DNA from: Patescibacteria group bacterium
Lineage (GTDB): Bacteria; Patescibacteriota; Minisyncoccia; Phycocordibacterales; UBA9973
Reading direction: 5' to 3'
Assembly: GCA_030916965.1 (NCBI GenBank)
Contig: JAUPVQ010000034.1
Location: 1 to 37,457 of the forward strand
Length of the DNA: 37,457 bases
A program made the position numbers and the translations under genes. Below are positions 31,202-37,457 of the stretch, one piece after another (position 1 is the stretch's first letter; every line of letters starts with the position of its first letter). The notes beneath the pieces were generated by a model. It was not told where the DNA came from. It did no database searches and worked only from the letters and a program-made list of their open reading frames with translations.

Positions 31202-32230
31202 ATGACAAATAAAAACATTCAACTGTATTTCTTTTTAATACTCATTTCTATTGTGTTTATATTCAATGTTGCAATATTCTTGCCATTTTTGACACTATTC
31301 TCTGTTGTTGCTATATTCGCCGTTATATTCTACCCATTGTTCAAGAAGATTAAGAAAACTATTGTAAAGAATAGTAACTTTGCTGCACTACTGACTATCC
31401 TAGTAGTAGCAATTATTGTACTTATTCCAATTACATTTTTTACTATGCAAGTATTCCTAGAGGCAAAGGGTATATATACAAATATGGATTCATTCCAGAG
31501 CACTCTATCTACTATGTCTACAAATATAAACCATAAATTGGGTGCATTTAATCCAAATACTACAATTGATCTTTCTTCTTATATTGCATCTATCTTCAAT
31601 GGGCTAACTTCAAGTATTGGTAGCATTTTCTCAAGTGTATTTCATTTCATTACAATATTATTTCTTGGTTTTATTGCACTATTCTTCTTTTTAAGAGATG
31701 GTAGTAAATTTATTGATAAGCTTATTTTAGTAAGTCCACTTGATGATCATTACGATGAGAAGATTTTAGATAAACTCAAGCGTACAATTAATTCTACAGT
31801 CAAAGGTTCACTTGTTGTTGCTATATTGCAAGGAATACTTGCATGGCTTGGATTCATTATTTTCGGTATACCAAATCCCGCACTCTGGGGCGCATTGACT
31901 GTATTTGCTTCACTCATTCCTGGTATTGGGACAGCAATCGTCATGACACCTGCAATCATATATCTATTTTATACAGGTACATTATTCAACTCTGTAGGAT
32001 TACTAGTTTGGGGTGTGATTATCGTAGGTCTTATAGACAATGTAGTTCGCCCATTTCTTGTTAGTAAAGATGTAAATATTCATCCTTTTATGGTCTTGAT
32101 GTCAATTTTCGGCGGATTGTTAATGTTTGGACCAATTGGGTTCTTGCTAGGGCCACTAATGCTATCATTCTTTGCTGTCTTGATTGAGCTTTATCCAACT
32201 ATTACAAAAAACGTCCTAGACAAGAGATAA
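31202..32230 (+). CDS. AI-2E family transporter (PerM/TqsA type)
   Basis: A 342-aa membrane protein with about seven or eight helices. The family fold includes two N-terminal helices, a hydrophilic segment (about 95-130), and the C-terminal blocks FFFLRDGSKF, VVAILQGILAWLGFIIFGIPNPALWG, SLIPGIGTAIVM and DNVVRPFLVSK. The last motif, with its DN, is strongly conserved. Substrates differ between members (autoinducer-2, Na+/H+, others), so no substrate is assigned. It is followed after 6 nt by the SpoU methyltransferase gene. Confidence 0.92.
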   Translation: MTNKNIQLYFFLILISIVFIFNVAIFLPFLTLFSVVAIFAVIFYPLFKKIKKTIVKNSNFAALLTILVVAIIVLIPITFFTMQVFLEAKGIYTNMDSFQSTLSTMSTNINHKLGAFNPNTTIDLSSYIASIFNGLTSSIGSIFSSVFHFITILFLGFIALFFFLRDGSKFIDKLILVSPLDDHYDEKILDKLKRTINSTVKGSLVVAILQGILAWLGFIIFGIPNPALWGALTVFASLIPGIGTAIVMTPAIIYLFYTGTLFNSVGLLVWGVIIVGLIDNVVRPFLVSKDVNIHPFMVLMSIFGGLLMFGPIGFLLGPLMLSFFAVLIELYPTITKNVLDKR

Positions 32231-32236
32231 TCTAAA

Positions 32237-32989
32237 ATGAGCATTAGTAAAAATACAGGTAAGTTAATCAAATCTCTCCATCTAAAGAAGTATCGTAAAG
32301 AGGAGGGGTTATTTCTAGTAGAAGGCGAAAAAAGTATCATCGAGCTTTTAGAATCAGATTTTGAAATAATAAATATTTATGTCACACGAGATGTTTTTGA
32401 AAATTACAGAGAGTCATTTAGAAAATTTGATGAAATTATACATATATCAGATACAGAAGAACTTACTAAATTGAGTACTCTTGAATACAACGATACAGGT
32501 ATTGCAGTAGTAAAACAAAAAGAAAATATTGAAATCTCAATAGAAGAAGATGATGAATTAATTGTAGCACTCGACGATATTCGTGACCCTGGCAATTTGG
32601 GTACTATTATTCGTACTTGTGATTGGTATGGGATAAAAAAGATTGTTTGCTCTGAGACAACTGCAGAATTTTATAACAATAAAACTATTTCTGCATCTAT
32701 GGGTTCATTTACGCGAGTTGAGGTATGCTATACGGATTTAAGTAATTTTTTACAAAATAATAAAATACCTGTCTTAGGCGCATATCTGGATGGTGTGGAT
32801 GTGCATACATTTAAATATCCTAAACAAGCAATATTACTTATGGGTAGCGAGTCAAACGGCATAAATAAAGAGTTGGAGAAATATGTTACTGGTAAAATTA
32901 CTATCCCAAAATACGGTAATGCAGAATCCCTCAATGTATCTATGGCAACTGGAATAATTTTAGATAATTTAAAGAGAAATAGTAAATAA
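32237..32989 (+). CDS. SpoU/TrmH family RNA 2'-O-methyltransferase (rRNA type)
   Basis: Uses SAM to methylate ribose of rRNA or tRNA. The N-terminal L30e-like substrate-binding domain (about 1-90; LKKYRKEEGLFLVEGEKSIIELL) precedes the SPOUT knot domain. It shows motif 1 ALDDIRDPGNLGTIIRTCDWYG, motif 2 LLMGSESNGI and motif 3 IPKYGNAESLNVSMATGIIL. At 250 aa it has the TsnR/RlmB-like size. The exact target nucleotide is not deducible. It lies 6 nt after the permease gene and 3 nt before the P-type ATPase gene. Confidence 0.92.
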   Translation: MSISKNTGKLIKSLHLKKYRKEEGLFLVEGEKSIIELLESDFEIINIYVTRDVFENYRESFRKFDEIIHISDTEELTKLSTLEYNDTGIAVVKQKENIEISIEEDDELIVALDDIRDPGNLGTIIRTCDWYGIKKIVCSETTAEFYNNKTISASMGSFTRVEVCYTDLSNFLQNNKIPVLGAYLDGVDVHTFKYPKQAILLMGSESNGINKELEKYVTGKITIPKYGNAESLNVSMATGIILDNLKRNSK

Positions 32990-32992
32990 TAT

Positions 32993-35671
32993 ATGGAATG
33001 GTACAACAAAACACACGAGAAAGTATTAGAAGAACTCAAGAGTAATATTACTGGCTTATCACAAAAGGAGGTAGTAGATCGTATTGTAGAATATGGGGAA
33101 AATAAATTACCTGAGGTAAAGCAACAAGGGTATTTCCAGATTTTCTTGAGCCAATTTAAAAGCCCGTTAATCTACATACTTCTTATATCTGTTGTAATAG
33201 TATTATTAATGGGAGATACAGAGAGTGGAATAGTGATTGGAGTAGTATTAATGCTCAATTCTGTAATAGGCACCTTTCAGGAAGGCAAAGCCCAAAATAC
33301 TCTAAATGCACTAAAGAAATTCGTTACCACAAAAGCAACAGCAAGAAGAGAAAATATTGAAATAATTATTAATGATTACGAACTTGCCCCAGGAGATATA
33401 GTTGTGTTAGTAGAAGGTGATAAAATACCAAGCGATATGAGACTTATATCTATCAACGAACTTTTGGTAGACGAGTCTGCTCTTACCGGAGAATCCGAGC
33501 CTGTACAAAAGTCTATTGAGGCTATGGATGGGGACAATCTATCTCCACAAGATCAAAAGAACATGGTATTTCGTGGTACATATGTTGTAGGTGGACAAGC
33601 TCTTGGAGTGGTTGTTGCTACTGGTAGTAATACATTGATAGGTAAAATATCATTTAAATTACAAAGTCTTGATACAGATGTACCTCTGAAAGCTCAAATC
33701 AAGTCTTTATCAAAAGTATTAATTATTATTGTTCTATTAGTTGTAGGCATATTATTTTTGATTGGAATTAATTCTGGTATAGCTACGGTAGATATGTTTA
33801 GTATTGCTGTAGCTGTAGCTGTGTCTGCTATTCCCGAGGGTCTGCCAGTAGTTGTGACTCTAATACTTGCTACAGGGGTTAATCGTATGACTAAGCGCAA
33901 TGCTCTGGTAAAGAACCTACAAGCAGTAGAGGCTCTGGGGCAAGCAGATGTAATCGCAGTCGACAAAACTGGAACAATAACTCTCAATCAAATGCAGGTT
34001 ATGCAAGTATATGTTGATAGTGGTCTGTACGATGTCTCGGGGCAAGGTTATGAGCCAAAGGGTACAATAGAGCAAGATGGTAGCATCGTAAATTTTACAG
34101 ACAAAGAAGACCTAATGCTTGTTGGCAAAATATCTGCACTTACTGCAATTGCTCATGTATCATACAATGAAGAAAATAAAATGTGGCAGAGAATAAGTGG
34201 CGATCCCACCGAGGTTGCGTTGCTCGTTTTTGCACAAAAATTAAGCATAAATAAAGAGATCGAGGAAAAGGACAATCCAAAAATCCAAGAAATTCCTTTT
34301 AGTTCAGCAAATCGTTACCATGCCACAATCAATAATTGCAAAAATAAAAATACACTTTTTATTGCAGGAGCACCAGAATTAATTTTTGATTCATCTGTAG
34401 ATATTTTTACAAATGATGGCAAAATTCCTTTTACAGATGAGAAGAAAAATGAAATTTTATCTAAAATGAAAGAGATGTCGGATAGTGGATTGAGGATTAT
34501 TGCACTTGCAACATCTGACCGCATGATAAATGATGTAAATTCAAAAAGTCTCCCAGAGCTTACATATGTCGGTATTGCTGGTATAGAGGATGCAATTAGA
34601 ACAGAGGTGTACGAATCTGTACAAAGAGCCCAAACAGCTGGAATAAAAGTCGTAATGATAACAGGAGATCATATTGATACAGCTTGCGCTATTGCTCGTA
34701 CAGTAGGAATCTACAAGGAGGGTGATAGTATCATAACAGATAAAGATTTTTTGGATTTAAATGCGAAACAATTAAGCGAGAAAATTGTCCAAACTAGTGT
34801 GTTTGCTCGTGTGACACCAGATCACAAGATGGCAATCGTAGATGCCTACAAGAGTGCAGGTCTTGTGATTGCAATGACCGGAGATGGTGTAAACGATGCA
34901 TTGTCACTGGCTAGTGCGGATCTTGGAGTATCTATGGGTAAGACTGGTACAGAGGTTGCAAAAGAGGCTTCGGATATAGTACTACTCGATGATAATTTTG
35001 GTAGTATTGTTTATGCTGTTGAAGAGGGTAGGAATATTTACCGGACAATAAAAAAAGTTTTAATGTATTTATTGTCTACAGGATTGGGAGAGATTTTTGC
35101 AATTGGAGGGTTCATGCTGCTTGGACTCGAGATGCCATTTACAGCTGCACAAATAATATGGCTCAACTTTGTAACGGATGGATTCCTAGTTGTGGCGCTC
35201 GCATTTGAGCCAAAAGACAAAACTCTAATTTCTCATAAGATGAATAAGAAGGACCAAAAATTGATCAATATAGATATGCTCGTGAGAATGTTCCTAATGG
35301 GAGTAGTGATGATGGCAGGGACTATAATTATCTTTATGTATTACAAAGGGCTTGGAACAAGCTTTATAAGATCTACTACGATTGCTCTGACACTCCTTGC
35401 TGTGTATCAATGGTTCAATGCATTTAATTGCCGATCCGATTCAAAATCGATTTTCAAGATGAATTTACTTTCAAACTTGTACTTAATGGTTGCCCTCGTT
35501 TGCGTTGTGATATTGCAATTTATTGCAGTTTATAATCCTTGGTTTAATAAATTCCTAGATACTACACCTATCAGTACCTATGAATGGCTTGTTGTTGTAA
35601 TTGTTGGACTATCAATCATTTTATTTGATGAAATTTACAAATTAATTAAATTTGGACTAAATAAATTTTGA
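32993..35671 (+). CDS. P-type cation ATPase, Ca2+-transporting (P2) type
   Basis: ATP-driven cation export, probably Ca2+. The 892-aa protein begins with a cation ATPase N domain. It has TGES (LLVDESALTGESEP, about 160), the M4 motif IPEGLP (about 280), phosphorylated Asp324 in DKTGTIT, KGAP-like IAGAPE, and TGDGVNDA (about 628). M6 carries LNFVTDGF, the Ca2+-coordinating N..TD pattern. Ten helices are expected. It is the only large gene here ending in TGA. It is likely co-transcribed with the permease and methyltransferase genes. Confidence 0.93.
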   Translation: MEWYNKTHEKVLEELKSNITGLSQKEVVDRIVEYGENKLPEVKQQGYFQIFLSQFKSPLIYILLISVVIVLLMGDTESGIVIGVVLMLNSVIGTFQEGKAQNTLNALKKFVTTKATARRENIEIIINDYELAPGDIVVLVEGDKIPSDMRLISINELLVDESALTGESEPVQKSIEAMDGDNLSPQDQKNMVFRGTYVVGGQALGVVVATGSNTLIGKISFKLQSLDTDVPLKAQIKSLSKVLIIIVLLVVGILFLIGINSGIATVDMFSIAVAVAVSAIPEGLPVVVTLILATGVNRMTKRNALVKNLQAVEALGQADVIAVDKTGTITLNQMQVMQVYVDSGLYDVSGQGYEPKGTIEQDGSIVNFTDKEDLMLVGKISALTAIAHVSYNEENKMWQRISGDPTEVALLVFAQKLSINKEIEEKDNPKIQEIPFSSANRYHATINNCKNKNTLFIAGAPELIFDSSVDIFTNDGKIPFTDEKKNEILSKMKEMSDSGLRIIALATSDRMINDVNSKSLPELTYVGIAGIEDAIRTEVYESVQRAQTAGIKVVMITGDHIDTACAIARTVGIYKEGDSIITDKDFLDLNAKQLSEKIVQTSVFARVTPDHKMAIVDAYKSAGLVIAMTGDGVNDALSLASADLGVSMGKTGTEVAKEASDIVLLDDNFGSIVYAVEEGRNIYRTIKKVLMYLLSTGLGEIFAIGGFMLLGLEMPFTAAQIIWLNFVTDGFLVVALAFEPKDKTLISHKMNKKDQKLINIDMLVRMFLMGVVMMAGTIIIFMYYKGLGTSFIRSTTIALTLLAVYQWFNAFNCRSDSKSIFKMNLLSNLYLMVALVCVVILQFIAVYNPWFNKFLDTTPISTYEWLVVVIVGLSIILFDEIYKLIKFGLNKF

Positions 35672-35705
35672 TAAATTATAGATATCAGAATTATTAAAGA
35701 CCTGT

Positions 35706-35711
35706 TATAAT
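35706..35711 (+). promoter_or_regulatory. -10 box TATAAT, leaderless arrangement
   Basis: TGT-TATAAT, six nt, ATG 35718. Confidence 0.75.
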
Positions 35712-35717
35712 ACACAC

Positions 35718-36719
35718 ATGATAGTTACATTTGTCTCAATATTACTCTTGATTTCAGGGCTATTTTCAGCTTTGACTATTGCATATATGGGCTTTGATCT
35801 TGGTGTACTACACCGTCTCGCAAAGCAAAAGGACAAAAATGCAATTGCCATACTTGCTATCAGGTCAAATGGTATGAGGCTACTAATTACTTTGATTCTT
35901 GGTACAACACTTGCAAATGCCTTTGCGACGATATTGATAGGGGATCAGTTCTCAGGATTTGTGGCTGGAATAGTGAGTGCGTCACTTATATTCTTGCTTG
36001 CAGATGTACTACCGCAAGCATTTGGTAGTAGATATGCTCTAGCTTTTGGCGGTTTCTGCGCACCTCTTGTAAAGGTATTTTTATTTATCTTTTACCCCAT
36101 ATCTGCTCCAGTTGCATACTTACTAAAATATTTATTAGGAGAAGAAAAAGTGAATAAATTATCAAAGATTGATTTATTAACAATTCTAGAAGAGAGTGAC
36201 AAGAGTGGAGTTACAGATGTAGACACAGACGAGCGTCGTATTGCCCGTGGATCACTACAATTTTCTGATCGTCGTGTAAACAATGTTATGACACCAAATA
36301 CAGTAGTTAAAACAATTTCTCACGACGAGGTTATAGACCATGATAGGCTTATTGATCTGCGAAATACTGGATACTCTCGTATTCCTGTTTATGAAAATAA
36401 TCAACACAATTTTACAGGTATTTTGTATTTAAAAGATTTGATTGGAATTGACGTTCCTTGCAAGGTAAGTAGCATAATGGATAATACAATTCATTTCGTG
36501 CATTCAAATGACCCGTTGGACAAAGTGTTGAGTGAATTCATTTCAACCAAGATGCATTTGTTTGTAGTACTAGATGAATTTGGAGGTTTTGAGGGAGTGA
36601 TCACTGTAGAGGATATTTTAGAAGAAATTATTGGTCAGGAGATAATGGATGAAGATGATGTAATCCCAGACTTGCGCCAGTATGCCAAGGCTCGTCAGAA
36701 AAATAAAATGAAAAAATAA
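35718..36719 (+). CDS. CNNM/CorC-type membrane protein with CBS pair
   Basis: A 333-aa protein of the DUF21 (CNNM) family, linked to Mg2+ or Co2+ efflux. Residues 1-140 form three or four helices with SLIFLLADVLPQAFGSRYAL (family PK/PQ motif). About 165-320 is a CBS domain pair (NVMTPNTVVKTIS, YSRIPVYENN, LFVVLDEFGGFEGVITVEDILEEIIGQEIMDE), a nucleotide sensor. The C-terminal transporter-associated domain of longer members is missing; the protein ends in a short basic tail. The next gene starts 1 nt after its stop. Confidence 0.9.
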   Translation: MIVTFVSILLLISGLFSALTIAYMGFDLGVLHRLAKQKDKNAIAILAIRSNGMRLLITLILGTTLANAFATILIGDQFSGFVAGIVSASLIFLLADVLPQAFGSRYALAFGGFCAPLVKVFLFIFYPISAPVAYLLKYLLGEEKVNKLSKIDLLTILEESDKSGVTDVDTDERRIARGSLQFSDRRVNNVMTPNTVVKTISHDEVIDHDRLIDLRNTGYSRIPVYENNQHNFTGILYLKDLIGIDVPCKVSSIMDNTIHFVHSNDPLDKVLSEFISTKMHLFVVLDEFGGFEGVITVEDILEEIIGQEIMDEDDVIPDLRQYAKARQKNKMKK

Positions 36720-36720
36720 T

Positions 36721-37221
36721 ATGATAAAAAAAACACTAAAAGAATTATTAAAAGAAATAGAGAACAAAGAGAATGCATGTATTGTGGTTCTCGATGAGCT
36801 CACTGATGTACACAATGTAGGTGCTATTATCCGTACCGCTGTTGCTACGGGCGCAGATGCAGTAGTAGTAGGCAAGCACAATCAAGCTCCTATAAACGAC
36901 ACAGTAATGCGTACAAGCGCATATACAGCCGATATGATACCTATAATCGAAATGAATATTAATGACAGCCTTCGGATACTCAAAGACAATGATTTCTGGG
37001 TCCATGGCTTGTTTATGAAAGGGGATAGTAGTCTATGGAATAGTGACCTGAAAGGCAAAGTTGCGATAGTAGTAGGCAGTGAAGGCGATGGTATACATGA
37101 CCTCACCCGCAAACTCTGCGATTTCGCCCTAGCAATTCCAATGGACGAAAAAGTTGAATCCCTAAACGCCTCAGTCTCTGCCGGCATAGCCCTCTACGAA
37201 CGCTTGAGGCAGATATCGTAA
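36721..37221 (+). CDS. SpoU/TrmH family RNA methyltransferase (short form)
   Basis: A 166-aa SPOUT methyltransferase made of the catalytic knot only, as in TrmL or TrmH-type proteins. Motif 1 is VVLDELTDVHNVGAIIRTAVATGADAVV, motif 2 VAIVVGSEGDGI and motif 3 IPMDEKVESLNASVSAGIALYE. There is a short N-terminal helix, but no L30e domain. This layout fits tRNA or rRNA ribose methylation with an unknown target. It follows the CNNM gene after 1 nt and is therefore translationally coupled. Confidence 0.92.
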   Translation: MIKKTLKELLKEIENKENACIVVLDELTDVHNVGAIIRTAVATGADAVVVGKHNQAPINDTVMRTSAYTADMIPIIEMNINDSLRILKDNDFWVHGLFMKGDSSLWNSDLKGKVAIVVGSEGDGIHDLTRKLCDFALAIPMDEKVESLNASVSAGIALYERLRQIS

Positions 37222-37265
37222 AAAAGCTTCGAAATTTTGGACTGGTTAAAAGTTTAAATCTATGG

Positions 37266-37271
37266 TATAAT
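37266..37271 (+). promoter_or_regulatory. -10 box TATAAT, leaderless arrangement
   Basis: TGG-TATAAT, six nt, ATG 37278. Confidence 0.75.
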
Positions 37272-37277
37272 CATTTC

Positions 37278-37457
37278 ATGAAAAATAAAATTTTATTTAG
37301 CTTATTGTTTGTTTTCATGTTTAGTTTTTCTTTTACAGCATCTGCTTATAATTTTGGAACTACCACTCTAAAAAATGGAAGTAAAGGAGAAGCTGTTATG
37401 GAACTTCAAAGGTTTTTGAATGCAACTCTAAACCTAGGGTTGGTAGTTGATGGTAAA
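37278..37457 (+). CDS. Secreted peptidoglycan-binding protein (3' partial)
   Basis: Begins MKNKILFSLLFVFMFSFSFTASA, a clear signal peptide, then TLKNGSKGEAVMELQRFLNATLNLGLVVDGK. This is the first half of a PGRP_1 peptidoglycan-binding domain; the rest lies beyond the window. The domain is close in type to the C-terminal domain of the 1107-aa surface protein, so more than one wall-bound protein uses this anchor. At least 60 codons are visible. It was not in the ORF track because of the window end. Confidence 0.88.
   Translation, partial: MKNKILFSLLFVFMFSFSFTASAYNFGTTTLKNGSKGEAVMELQRFLNATLNLGLVVDGK

Overview
The window reads as chromosomal DNA from an ultra-small, AT-rich bacterium of the Candidate Phyla Radiation (Patescibacteria, probably Parcubacteria-like). 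This is inferred from gene content, not from a marker phylogeny. Several enzymes are compact versions (MetK 311 aa, AtpH 135 aa, RF1 325 aa). There are many small secreted or peptidoglycan-binding proteins of unknown role. Genes are tightly packed and all 46 complete or 5'-partial protein genes called here lie on the + strand, as does the 3'-partial gene at the right edge. The only minus-strand gene is one tRNA. No in-frame TGA is seen inside genes, so the standard code fits, but TGA is almost absent as a stop (1 of 46).

Layout. 1-6.5 kb: 3' part of an FAD-linked oxidase, a 55-aa orphan, bL25, a secreted MltB-like lytic transglycosylase with a coiled coil, bL31, a structured intergenic element, RF1, an RRM RNA-binding protein and a CYTH-like protein. 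6.6 kb: tRNA-Ile(GAU) on the minus strand with an odd T-loop. 6.8-13.5 kb: a complete F1Fo-ATP synthase operon (atpI/Z-B-E-F-H-A-G-D-C), continuing without a gap into trhO and a transglutaminase-like protein. 15.1-16.2 kb: a SAM-I riboswitch with terminator controlling metK. 16.2-24.9 kb: short transcription units for a secreted coiled-coil protein, membrane proteins (YdjM-like, PspC, TspO), a HI0933-type flavoprotein, rhodanese, MurQ, cysteine synthase, a YgjP-type metalloprotease and a zinc-ribbon/RGG protein. 25.0-26.0 kb: an SOS module, with a perfect GAAC-N4-GTTC LexA box inside the promoter of a 69-aa gene, followed by lexA behind a large imperfect inverted repeat. 26.2-29.5 kb: a 1107-aa surface protein in which two NHL propellers appear to be inserted inside Fn3-like domains. 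29.5-37.4 kb: DUF2231, cyclophilin, EngB, AI-2E-type permease, two SpoU methyltransferases, a Ca2+-type P-ATPase, a CNNM/CorC protein and the start of a second peptidoglycan-binding protein.

The strongest window-wide signal is transcriptional. At fifteen start codons a -10 hexamer ends exactly 6 nt before the ATG, many with an extended TGN. The predicted transcription start is then the A of the AUG, so these mRNAs should be leaderless. Genes inside operons mostly lack a Shine-Dalgarno sequence and have A/T-rich spacers or stop/start overlaps instead. The SOS operator, the SAM riboswitch and the atpE-atpF hairpin are the clearest regulatory devices within this system.
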